From contig DASRFK010000310.1 in assembly GCA_035651635.1 (NCBI GenBank), forward strand, positions 1-5,477: 5,477 nucleotides of DNA, in the 5' to 3' direction. Positions 1 through 5,477 of this stretch are shown piece after piece. Positions within the stretch are counted from its first letter, which is position 1, and the number at the start of each line of letters is the position of its first letter. Under the pieces are notes generated by a model. The model saw only the letters and a list, made by a program, of their open reading frames with translations, was not told where the DNA came from and did not search any database. Origin of the DNA: JANXQE01 sp035651635 (GTDB lineage: Bacteria > Verrucomicrobiota > Verrucomicrobiia > Limisphaerales > UBA8199). The position numbers and the translations under genes are program-made.

Positions 1-672
1 CCAGGCTCTGAGCGCCGGCGTGGGGGGAGGGCCTTCGGGTTGAGCAGGCAGCGGCCCCAAGGCTTTTCGCAGAGATGGCTCATCTTGCGCCCGCGCCCGC
101 CAGAGCTGGCAGGCACAGCCGCAGCACAGCAGGACGAACAGGCCAAAGCCCCAGGACCATAGCCCCGCTTGTTGGCGGCGGGTCAAATGCGGCTCGAACA
201 CAAACGGGTAGCTGACCAGCGCCAGGAGCGACGCCAGATTGGATAAGGCATATAGTCGGTAGGGAACCGCCCCGGGGTGCACTCGGCTGAACCAGGCCTG
301 CAGCAGCGGACCCGTGGAAGCCAGCAGGAAATACGGCAGCCCCAAGCAAACCAGCAACAGCAGCAGAATGTGAACGGTCGGTTGTGTGTCCGCTGCCGGC
401 TTCCAGCGCGCTCCTGGCATAATCGGCAAAAACATCAGTGCGGCGAGCAGCAAGGCCATATGCGCAACCGCTTGGACCCTTCGCGAACCGAAGCGCGACA
501 CCAAGTGCGCATACACATAACCGGCCAGCAGGAAAACCTGGAAGAAGAGCATGCAAGCCGTCCACACCCCTGGCCCTCCGCCGAACCAGGGCAGGATGAA
601 TTTCGCCATGAGCGGTTGCACCTGGAAAAGCAGAAAAGCTCCCAGAAAAATCGTCGGCGCAAAAAGCTTCAC
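1..672 (-). CDS. Polytopic membrane protein, N-terminal part of a fused MFS/spermidine synthase-like protein (partial, runs off left edge)
   Basis: The frame is open from a GTG at 672 to the window edge (224 codons, no stop). The product is very hydrophobic, with about six membrane segments near residues 5-24, 36-58, 66-84, 98-118, 140-158 and 170-191, followed by a charged, Pro-rich loop. Family-like motifs are FLLFQVQPLMAKFILPWFGG (residues 13-32), STGPLLQAWF (119-128) and YALSNLASLLALVSYPFVFE (141-160). I recognise these from bacterial proteins in which a membrane half precedes a spermidine synthase-like methyltransferase fold. That second half would lie outside the window, so any enzymatic role is unproven. 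GTG at 672 is preferred because residue 1 then sits just before the first membrane segment, as in relatives. A TTG at 705 is the only longer in-frame choice after the upstream stop. No clear Shine-Dalgarno sequence is visible. The gene lies 164 bases downstream of the receiver gene on the same strand. The inner-membrane location is an inference from the hydrophobic profile. Confidence 0.82.
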   Translation of the reverse strand, partial: MKLFAPTIFLGAFLLFQVQPLMAKFILPWFGGGPGVWTACMLFFQVFLLAGYVYAHLVSRFGSRRVQAVAHMALLLAALMFLPIMPGARWKPAADTQPTVHILLLLLVCLGLPYFLLASTGPLLQAWFSRVHPGAVPYRLYALSNLASLLALVSYPFVFEPHLTRRQQAGLWSWGFGLFVLLCCGCACQLWRARAQDEPSLRKALGPLPAQPEGPPPTPALRAW

Positions 673-836
673 GGTATGCCCATTACAGAGCAATTCACGC
701 GCCAATCAGGGCAAATCGACCTGAAGGTTTAATTCACGAAGCGGGCTGCCGCTGGTCGGCCATTGGCTCGGCTTACGGCGCCAGCGGGTGTGGAACCGTG
801 GATTATTGGCTCGTTTCGCTGGAGGCGAAGCGGGCT
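673..836. other. Intergenic spacer between receiver gene and membrane protein gene
   Basis: No coding frame is supported here. Just after the receiver stop (minus strand) lies an inverted repeat at 812-832. Its arms are cgtttcgc and gcgaagcg around a 5-base loop, with one T-G wobble on the plus strand that becomes a C-A mismatch in the minus-strand RNA. No U-run follows, so it is a poor intrinsic terminator. The 11-mer cgaagcgggct occurs twice, at 737-747 and 826-836. I could not identify a convincing -35/-10 pair for the membrane protein gene. Read-through from the kinase/receiver operon therefore remains possible. Confidence 0.4.
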
Positions 837-1271
837 TCATTGATTGGCCGCGGGGGCGGCCTGGAGGTCGCGCGGGCAAAGCAATTCGACGAGCAGGGCC
901 GGTGTGGCTGGTTTGGTCAGGTAGTGTCTGGCGCCGAGTTCAAAGGCGCGCTGGCGGTCACGTTCAATGGAACTGCCGGTCAGAACGAATACGGGGATGG
1001 AGGCGAGTTGGGGTTGGGTGCGGATCCATTCCAAGACTTCAAAGCCGCTGACGAAGGGCATTTTGAGATCGAGGAAGATTGCGTGAGGGATTGGAAAAGC
1101 GTTCCGGTCGGCGAAAGGTCCGCGCCCCGAGAGATAATCGATGGCCTCTTCGCCGTCGGTGACGATGTGCTCCGGAAGAGTGAGGTTGGCTTTTTGAAGG
1201 GCGCGTTGAAGGAGGAAGATATCGGCTTCATCGTCGTCCACGAGCAAGAGTGGGGGAATAGGCGGTGGCAT
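837..1271 (-). CDS. Single-domain response regulator (CheY/Rcp1-like receiver)
   Basis: This 144-residue protein consists only of a receiver domain, with no DNA-binding or enzymatic output. The expected residues are all present: the acidic pair D12/D13 in LLLVDDDEAD, the phospho-acceptor D68 in AIFLDLKMP, switch residue T98 in VFVLTGSS, and K120-P121 in YLTKP. The longer segment between beta-2 and the Asp68 strand (DYLSGRGPFADRNAFP) is typical of Rcp1-type regulators, which usually pair with phytochrome-like or multi-PAS kinases. By family knowledge it accepts a phosphoryl group from a partner kinase. The partner here is almost certainly the kinase directly upstream, whose stop codon abuts this ATG in the same frame. 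No Shine-Dalgarno sequence precedes the ATG, because the upstream bases are the kinase's last codons. Translation probably depends on coupling to the kinase. The downstream effector is unknown; likely options are protein-protein signalling or a phosphorelay. The last dozen or so residues (PRDLQAAPAANQ) are a short, probably disordered tail. Confidence 0.93.
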   Translation of the reverse strand: MPPPIPPLLLVDDDEADIFLLQRALQKANLTLPEHIVTDGEEAIDYLSGRGPFADRNAFPIPHAIFLDLKMPFVSGFEVLEWIRTQPQLASIPVFVLTGSSIERDRQRAFELGARHYLTKPATPALLVELLCPRDLQAAPAANQ

Positions 1272-1274
1272 TTA
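1269..1274 (-). promoter_or_regulatory. Zero-gap, in-frame stop/start junction (TAA-ATG) between kinase and receiver
   Basis: On the minus strand the kinase reads GTT TAA and the next triplet is the receiver's ATG, so both genes share one reading frame with no spacer. No ribosome-binding sequence is evident just upstream. This arrangement favours termination-reinitiation by the same ribosome, which would tie receiver output to kinase output. It would also allow stop-codon read-through to make a single hybrid kinase. The geometry is seen directly; the coupling is inferred. Confidence 0.6.
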
Positions 1275-4200
1275 AACGGAAGCGGCGGGAAGTTCGATCC
1301 AGAAGCTGCTGCCGGACAGGCCATCGGAGACAAGGCCGACTTTGCCGCCCATTTTTTCCGCCGCTTTGCGGACAATGGCGAGGCCAATGCCGGTGCCGTC
1401 GTAAAGGGCGGAGTCGTTAGCGCGCTCGAAAACGTTGAAAAGACGGTGGTGATACTTTGGATTGATGCCGATGCCATTATCGGTGATCCAAAGGCGAACG
1501 GAGCCGTTGTTACGTTCCGTTCGCAGCTCGACCGTGGGGGTCGCGCCCGGGGGGACGAATTTGACGGCGTTGGCGAGGAGATTGGTGATGGCCTGGGCGA
1601 GGGAAGGCTCGTGGGCGAGCACCGAGCCGAGGGGGGCGCGAATGTTGATTTGGGCGCGTTGGGGCTGCATGTCTGGACGCTCGCTGATAATGGCGGGTAT
1701 GAGCAGGTCCAACTGGACGGGCAAGAGTTTAACTTCGGCGCGGGAGACGCGCGAGTAGTCGAGGATGTCGCGGATAAGCTGATCCATGCGCTCAGCCGAC
1801 CGGGAGATTTTTTCCAGCTGCCCGCGGAGTTCCGGGGGCATGATGTTGGCGAAGTCCTCGATGGCAGCCTGCATGATGCCGCGGATGGCGCGCGCGGGAG
1901 CGCGGAGATCATGCGAAACGGTGTAGGTAAAATCTTCCATTTGGGCCAGCGCCTGTTCGAGGCGGGCGGTGCGTTGGGCGACGGTCTGCTCCAGAATTTC
2001 GCGCGCGCGAACTTTTTCGGTGATGTCCCGCGCGACTTTCGAGACGCCGATGATCCGGCCGTTTGAATCCTTCACTGGCGACACGGTTAGCGAAACATCG
2101 AACACGGAGCCGTTTTTGCGGCGTCGATTTGTTTCGTAGTTCTCGACGGTTTGGCCCTGGCGGATGAGGTCAAAGATCCGGGATTGTTCGGCATCATGGC
2201 CGTTGGGGGCCAGGATGGCGATAGAACGGCCGACCACCTCAGCTTCGGAATAGCCATAGAGGCGCTCAGCGCCGCGGTTCCAACTCTGGATGGTGGCGTC
2301 TAAATCGGTGCTGAAGATGGCGTCGTCGGAGTGTTCGACGATGGCGGCGAGGCGCGCGCTGGTTTCCTGCGCGCGCTTCTGTTCGGTGATATCGAGCGAG
2401 ACAGCGAGCATGCGGCACACGCGGCCATCCGCACCTTTCATTTGGGAAACGTTGTTTCGAACCCAGACCAGCGAACCGTCCGGGCGCACGTATCGTTTCT
2501 CGATGAAGTATGGTTTGCCGTCGCGCAGGGCATTCTCGAACAGGGCGCGGTCGCGAGCCCGGTCTTCGGGACAGGTGACCTCGGTGGAGGTTTTGGTTTG
2601 GAGTTGTGCCGCCGAGTAGCCGGTGATTTCGCAGAAACGCTCGTTGACGAGGAGATAGCCGCCGTCCAGGCCGATCTGGGCGATGCCGGCCATGCTTTGG
2701 TTGAAGATGTTCCGGAACTGCTCCTCACTCTGTCGCAACAGCAAATCCGCGCGCCGGTGCTCGATAACATCGGCCGCCTGGCGCGCCAGAATGTCGAAAA
2801 GCCGCAACTCACGCTCAGTAGGCTGATGGGGGCTAGGCCAGTGCGTGGAGATCATGCCGACCAGTTCGCCTGAGCGGGACAATAGCGGAGTGCTTTGCAT
2901 CGAGCGGATGCCGGCGCTACGGTAAGCCGCCAGGCCTTCCTTTCCCAGGAATTCGCAGGTTTCAATGTCAGGCGCCAGGACACGAGTTTTTCGGCGCAGG
3001 GCCTCACCGCAACTGCTGGGGGAGTTCCGGCTTACCCATTGCCATCCCCGGGCCGCCGCGGGGTCGAAGCCTCGATGGGCCAGCAAACGCAACTCGCCAG
3101 TACCGCGTTCGGGATAGAACATCTGCATACTAGCGAAATCGGACCGCATAATGGCGGCGGCGGCATCGACAAGTTTCTGGTACAAAGCGTCGGTGTTGGA
3201 CTCGAAGACGATTTCGGCGCTCAGTCTCTGCAGGAGCCTCGAGTCAGCCAGTTCCGTTTGGAGGAGCGCCTCACTTTCGCGCAGCTTCTCTTCGGCTTGT
3301 TTGCGAGGCGTGATGTCGACGAGCATGTTGATGCCGCCGATCACCTTGCCGTTCTTGTCCCGCACGGGCGTGGGATAAGGAATAAAGTGGATGCGGGTGC
3401 CATCCGGGCGCTCGGCAATGGCCTCCTGGCCGCGGACGGGGCGACCTTCTTTTAAGGCGACGGCCATGGGGCATTGGTCGTGAGGCAGCGGGTGGCCATC
3501 CGGTGTGTAGAGTTTCCAGGAGACGCACCAGGAATCGGTGCCGATTTGGGGGACCCGGCCGGAGAATTGGACTGCGGCCTGGTTGAACATCGTGATGCGA
3601 CCCTGGGCATCGGTCGTGTAGACGGCGGCCGGGAGAGCCTCGACAAGTTCGCGGAGGCAGGTTTCGCTTTCGCGTAGAGCTTCCTCAGCGAGTTTTCGCT
3701 CCGTGATGTCCAGGGCGGCTCCAGCGACACCAACGATGTCGCCCTGAGCGTTGCGCCGCGGGGAAACGAGGAGATCGTAGTAGGTTTTTTGGTTTCCAAA
3801 GGTGGCGCTGACGACGTGGCGCTGGCTTTGGCCGGTGCGCATCACTTCGGTTTTGATGCGCTCGAGGAACGCTCCTTCTTCGTTTTGCAGGATTTCGCGA
3901 TCGGTTCTGCCAAGGGACGGACGGAACTGCGGCTTGAGCGGATAGAGCCAGGTGTAGCGCAGTTGGGAGTCCTGCTCATAGAGGGTGATCGCCTCGCTGA
4001 AGGTGGCCAACCGGAGGCGCTCTTCGTTGAGGCTGATTGTTCGCTCGGCCTGCTTTCGTTCCGTGATGTCGCGGGTGATGGCAAGATGCGCGGGCTCCCC
4101 TGTGTCCGGGTGCGGGATGGGCGCGGCGCGCGTGTGCATCCAGCGTCGTGCGCCCTTGAGCCCAATTATTTCATACTCAAGTTCGCATTTTTCGCCGGCG

Positions 4201-4574
4201 CAGACTTTCTGATGCAACTCACGGAAGGCTTCACGGAATTCCGGAGAAATAAGATCGAAGACCGAGCGGCCGACAACGGCACTTGGGGATTCTGCTTCGA
4301 CCAGGGAAAGACCGGCGGGGTTCATGCTGACGATAGTGCCGTCGCAGGCGACGATCTTGATGCACTCCGGAGTATTTTCGATGATGGTAAGGAGGTTTTG
4401 TTCGCTGCGACGGAGTTCCTCTTTGGATCGACGGGAAGGACCTGGCGCAACCGCTGGAGCCCGGCTGCGCCCGCGTTGGCGCGCGCCATTCCGAGGCGGT
4501 TTTTCTGTCACCGGCAGCTTCGCGACATCTGGAGTGGTTATCATGGCCGCGGTCGAGTCTATGAACCAGCGCAT
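1272..4574 (-). CDS. Soluble multi-PAS/GAF sensor histidine kinase
   Basis: This 1100-residue protein has no membrane segment or signal peptide, so it should sense a cytoplasmic or diffusible cue. After a basic, Pro/Arg-rich N-terminus (about 1-50) come PAS1 (about 55-175), PAS2 (181-296), PAS3 (301-427), GAF (about 445-605), PAS4 (613-735) and PAS5 (738-857). Each PAS ends in the DIT motif: D169, D289, D420, D728 and D850. A linker helix (about 858-880) leads to the HisKA dimerisation domain, with phospho-acceptor His888 in YTVSHDLRAP. The HATPase domain shows the N box (NLLANAVKF, N998/N1002), G1 (DNGIG, 1032-1036), F box (LFNVFE, 1045-1050) and G2 (GTGIGLAIV, 1060-1068). All catalytic boxes look intact. 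No LOV-type flavin Cys motif is visible, and I recognised no phytochrome-type chromophore Cys in the GAF domain, so the ligand is unknown. The ATG at 4574 is the first after an in-frame stop; a second ATG at 4544 (residue 11) is an alternative. Neither has a clear Shine-Dalgarno sequence. The receiver gene follows directly and is the probable phosphotransfer partner. Confidence 0.95.
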   Translation of the reverse strand: MRWFIDSTAAMITTPDVAKLPVTEKPPRNGARQRGRSRAPAVAPGPSRRSKEELRRSEQNLLTIIENTPECIKIVACDGTIVSMNPAGLSLVEAESPSAVVGRSVFDLISPEFREAFRELHQKVCAGEKCELEYEIIGLKGARRWMHTRAAPIPHPDTGEPAHLAITRDITERKQAERTISLNEERLRLATFSEAITLYEQDSQLRYTWLYPLKPQFRPSLGRTDREILQNEEGAFLERIKTEVMRTGQSQRHVVSATFGNQKTYYDLLVSPRRNAQGDIVGVAGAALDITERKLAEEALRESETCLRELVEALPAAVYTTDAQGRITMFNQAAVQFSGRVPQIGTDSWCVSWKLYTPDGHPLPHDQCPMAVALKEGRPVRGQEAIAERPDGTRIHFIPYPTPVRDKNGKVIGGINMLVDITPRKQAEEKLRESEALLQTELADSRLLQRLSAEIVFESNTDALYQKLVDAAAAIMRSDFASMQMFYPERGTGELRLLAHRGFDPAAARGWQWVSRNSPSSCGEALRRKTRVLAPDIETCEFLGKEGLAAYRSAGIRSMQSTPLLSRSGELVGMISTHWPSPHQPTERELRLFDILARQAADVIEHRRADLLLRQSEEQFRNIFNQSMAGIAQIGLDGGYLLVNERFCEITGYSAAQLQTKTSTEVTCPEDRARDRALFENALRDGKPYFIEKRYVRPDGSLVWVRNNVSQMKGADGRVCRMLAVSLDITEQKRAQETSARLAAIVEHSDDAIFSTDLDATIQSWNRGAERLYGYSEAEVVGRSIAILAPNGHDAEQSRIFDLIRQGQTVENYETNRRRKNGSVFDVSLTVSPVKDSNGRIIGVSKVARDITEKVRAREILEQTVAQRTARLEQALAQMEDFTYTVSHDLRAPARAIRGIMQAAIEDFANIMPPELRGQLEKISRSAERMDQLIRDILDYSRVSRAEVKLLPVQLDLLIPAIISERPDMQPQRAQINIRAPLGSVLAHEPSLAQAITNLLANAVKFVPPGATPTVELRTERNNGSVRLWITDNGIGINPKYHHRLFNVFERANDSALYDGTGIGLAIVRKAAEKMGGKVGLVSDGLSGSSFWIELPAASV

Positions 4575-4623
4575 GGCGACATCGCAGTCAAGGGCGCGAG
4601 CGCCAACGCCGCGTTAAGAAAGT

Positions 4624-4641
4624 GCCGCATTCACCTGCGGC
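4624..4641. repeat. Short inverted repeat (REP-like hairpin)
   Basis: The arms gccgca and tgcggc are perfectly complementary around the 6-base loop ttcacc. The site lies about 50 bases upstream of the kinase start. It contains GCATTC, whose complement GAATGC occurs in the tandem repeat at the right edge, so the two may belong to one family of intergenic elements, although six bases can match by chance. No T-run follows on either strand, so it is not a recognisable intrinsic terminator. Confidence 0.4.
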
Positions 4642-4668
4642 TTCGAATGGGGTAGAGACCTACTGGGG

Positions 4669-4721
4669 AGTGACGGGTGACCGGCGAGTGGGGAGTGACG
4701 AGTGACGGGTGACGAGTGACC
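4669..4721. repeat. Imperfect 7-bp tandem repeat array (AGTGACG-type)
   Basis: Four consecutive heptads occupy 4694-4721: agtgacg, agtgacg, ggtgacg, agtgacc. Two more lie at 4669-4682 (agtgacg, ggtgacc), separated from the first block by an 11-base degenerate stretch (ggcgagtgggg). The phase slips by 4 bases between blocks. No coding frame uses the array convincingly. It sits in the divergent promoter region, between the kinase start and the rhodanese start. A role as a binding site, or as a slipped-strand remnant with no function, cannot be separated from sequence alone. Confidence 0.75.
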
Positions 4722-4799
4722 CATGAACCCGGGGGGCCAGGCTGGACAAATCAGAAATTCAGGGGGATTCTGTGCGTAGTTCAGCTACCAAGCTTATCT

Positions 4800-5222
4800 A
4801 TGAACAACCGACCTGTTTCCTTGTCGATCGTCGCCGCCATCACTCTTTTTGCGGTGGCTTCTCCCGGGCTGGCCCAATCAAGCGGTGGTGATCGTTCAAC
4901 ACCGATGGTCCAGCATGTGGATGCCAAACAGGCGCAAAAACTGATCGATGACAAGAAAGTCGTCGTGCTTGATATCCGCACGCCCGGTGAGTTCAGCACC
5001 GGCCGGATTGCGGGAGCGAAAAACATCGATTTCCAGGCGCCCGATTTCGAACAGAAAATCGAGACGCTGGATAAATCCAAAAGCTACCTGGTGCACTGCG
5101 CCTCAGGCGGACGCAGCTCGCATTCGTTGCTGCTGTTCAAAAAGCATCAATTCGAGTCGATCTACCACTTGGATGGCGGGATCAAAGCGTGGCAAAAGGC
5201 CGGCTTGCCGGTGGAGAAGTAA
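4800..5222 (+). CDS. Secreted single-domain rhodanese-like protein (PspE-like)
   Basis: With the ATG at 4800 the protein is 140 residues. It has a classic Sec signal peptide: N-terminal MNNR, a hydrophobic core at about residues 6-20, and a probable cleavage site after GLA at residue 25. The mature part (about 35-140) is one rhodanese domain. It carries VVVLDIRTPGEF with D58 and R60, the substrate-entry segment GRIAGAKNID, the six-residue active loop CASGGR with catalytic Cys100 and R105, and the C-terminal YHLDGGIKAWQKAGLP signature. Family knowledge predicts transfer of sulfane sulfur through a Cys100 persulfide in the periplasm; the physiological donor and acceptor are unknown. A longer frame begins at 4716, but its first 28 residues are encoded by repeat-rich leader and would bury the signal peptide, so 4800 is preferred. 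No strong Shine-Dalgarno sequence is visible. There is no lipobox Cys. The gene is divergent from the kinase, with no evident functional link, and a 104-bp repeat begins about 10 bases after its stop. Confidence 0.92.
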   Translation: MNNRPVSLSIVAAITLFAVASPGLAQSSGGDRSTPMVQHVDAKQAQKLIDDKKVVVLDIRTPGEFSTGRIAGAKNIDFQAPDFEQKIETLDKSKSYLVHCASGGRSSHSLLLFKKHQFESIYHLDGGIKAWQKAGLPVEK

Positions 5223-5239
5223 TCTGGAAGTGCCGGGGC

Positions 5240-5258
5240 GCGGACTTGCCAAGTCCGC
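5240..5258. repeat. Hairpin of repeat copy A
   Basis: The 8-base arms gcggactt and aagtccgc are perfectly complementary around the loop gcc. The hairpin begins 18 bases after the rhodanese stop codon, where it could protect or terminate that transcript. The bases that follow (agagatcccc) contain no T-run, so it is not a standard intrinsic terminator. Confidence 0.7.
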
Positions 5259-5342
5259 AGAGATCCCCGAACCGGGTCGGGCGAAGGGTCAGGTTTGGCG
5301 TCAGTGGGTGATCGGACGTTGCTGCGGGCAGAATGCCGGCGC

Positions 5343-5362
5343 GCGGACCTCCTTAGGTCCGC
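5343..5362. repeat. Hairpin of repeat copy B
   Basis: The 8-base arms gcggacct and aggtccgc are perfectly complementary around the loop cctt. Relative to copy A, the innermost stem pair changes from T-A to T-A with an added G-C change next to it (actt/aagt becomes acct/aggt). Pairing is therefore kept by matched changes on both arms. Confidence 0.7.
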
Positions 5363-5446
5363 AGCGATGCACGAAACGGGTCTGATGAAGGGTTAGGTTT
5401 GGTGTCAGCCGGTTATCGTTTGTTGCTGCGGGCAGAATGCCCGCGC

Positions 5447-5470
5447 GCGTGCGCCTGTGAAGGCGTGCAC
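5447..5470. repeat. Hairpin of repeat copy C (partial copy)
   Basis: The arms gcgtgcgcct and aggcgtgcac flank the loop gtga. Nine of ten positions can pair, two of them as G-T wobbles, with one C-A mismatch. The stem sequence differs strongly from copies A and B while the hairpin stays in the same place in the unit (offset 104 from copy B). The copy continues beyond the window. Confidence 0.55.
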
Positions 5471-5477
5471 ACTGCGG

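Larger units (their letters stand above)
4575..4799. other. Divergent intergenic region between kinase and rhodanese genes
   Basis: These 225 bases separate two genes transcribed away from each other, so promoters for both should lie here. I see no convincing sigma-70-type -35/-10 pair. The best candidate for the plus strand, TGGACA at 4743-4748, lacks a good -10 at normal spacing. The region is otherwise occupied by a short hairpin (4624-4641) and a GTGACGA-type heptad array (4669-4721), both described separately. A frame upstream of 4800 is open back to 4716, but its residues are low-complexity and partly encoded by the heptads, so it is probably untranslated leader. Confidence 0.45.
5232..5477. 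repeat. Imperfect ~104-bp tandem repeat, two full copies plus a truncated third
   Basis: Copy A (5232-5334) and copy B (5335-5438) are about four-fifths identical by hand alignment. A third copy starts at 5439 and is cut by the window end. The best-conserved blocks are GCTGCGGGCAGAATGCC (5321-5337 and 5425-5441, offset 104), AGGTTTGG and GAAGGGT. Each unit has a hairpin near its start: at 5240-5258, 5343-5362 and 5447-5470. A second inverted repeat, gcgggca-gaa-tgcccgc, is perfect at 5428-5444 and has one mismatch at 5324-5340. No coding frame is supported; frames running through the region are shadows. I interpret it as a REP-like intergenic element. A structured RNA or 3' stabilising element for the rhodanese transcript is also possible. 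Confidence 0.8.

Noticed and set aside
80..662. Two minus-strand frames (80-565 and 435-662) and one plus-strand frame (277-732) in the left part
   Set aside because: They overlap the membrane protein frame opening at 672, which has clear membrane segments and family motifs. The competing products are low-complexity Arg/Ser/Pro- or Gln-rich strings.
673..720. A sigma-70-type promoter for the membrane protein gene (TTGCCC with TGTAAT on the minus strand)
   Set aside because: The spacing between the two elements is about 21 bases, too long for a standard promoter, and the -35 match is weak.
980..1912. A 310-codon minus-strand frame overlapping the kinase C-terminus and the receiver
   Set aside because: Its Ser/Pro/Arg-rich composition is typical of a frame-shifted reading of a GC-rich gene. 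Both real frames in the region are intact, so no frameshift is needed.
798..2066. A 422-codon open frame on the plus strand, antisense to the receiver and the C-terminal part of the kinase
   Set aside because: The minus-strand frames here encode complete, motif-perfect receiver and HATPase/HisKA domains. The antisense product is rich in Gly, Asp and Ala with no recognisable domain, as expected for a shadow frame in GC-rich coding DNA.
3789..4655. A 288-codon open frame on the plus strand, antisense to the N-terminal PAS domains of the kinase
   Set aside because: It is a mirror of a strongly supported gene, has no recognisable motif, and runs past the kinase start into the intergenic hairpin.
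4716..4799. An upstream extension of the rhodanese gene from an ATG near 4723 or an earlier in-frame start
   Set aside because: It would place 28 polar, low-complexity residues, partly encoded by the heptad repeat, ahead of a clear Sec signal peptide. The start at 4800 fits better.
5240..5258. An intrinsic terminator for the rhodanese gene
   Set aside because: The stem is good, but no T-run follows, and near-copies of the same hairpin recur in tandem. That fits a repeat element better than a dedicated terminator.
5232..5477. A CRISPR array
   Set aside because: The units are contiguous imperfect repeats of about 104 bp with divergence throughout. There are no short identical repeats separated by unique spacers, and no cas gene is present.

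Overview
The window comes from a GC-rich bacterial chromosome. It holds four protein-coding genes and several intergenic repeat and hairpin structures. I infer a Verrucomicrobiota-like soil or freshwater bacterium, for three reasons: the membrane protein resembling the N-terminal half of 'fused MFS/spermidine synthase' proteins, the multi-PAS soluble kinase with an Rcp1-like receiver, and intergenic GTGACGA-type heptads with REP-like hairpins. No rRNA or marker gene is present, so this placement is tentative.

Layout from left to right. Positions 1-672 (minus) hold the N-terminal 224 codons of a polytopic membrane protein that runs off the left edge and uses a GTG start. Positions 673-836 are a short intergenic spacer. 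Positions 837-1271 (minus) encode a single-domain response regulator. Positions 1272-4574 (minus) encode an 1100-residue soluble sensor histidine kinase with the order PAS-PAS-PAS-GAF-PAS-PAS-HisKA-HATPase. The kinase stop codon and the regulator start codon are directly adjacent and in the same frame (TAA then ATG, no spacer). Positions 4575-4799 are the divergent intergenic region, with one hairpin and a GTGACGA-type heptad array. Positions 4800-5222 (plus) encode a small secreted single-domain rhodanese. Positions 5223-5477 hold an imperfect tandem repeat of about 104 bp, each unit carrying a hairpin whose arms change while pairing is kept.

The kinase and receiver form one transcription and translation unit. 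Input is presumably a cytoplasmic signal sensed by PAS or GAF domains. The phosphoryl group would pass from His888 of the kinase to Asp68 of the receiver, which has no output domain and so must act through a partner that lies outside the window. The rhodanese is transcribed away from this pair, and nothing in the sequence links it to them functionally. The membrane protein lies downstream of the pair on the same strand after a 164-base gap. It could be co-transcribed or independent.

No CRISPR array, transposase, tRNA or phage gene was seen. The most unusual signals are the zero-gap in-frame kinase/receiver junction and the structure-conserving tandem repeat at the right edge. Neither amounts to a convincing new system on this evidence.
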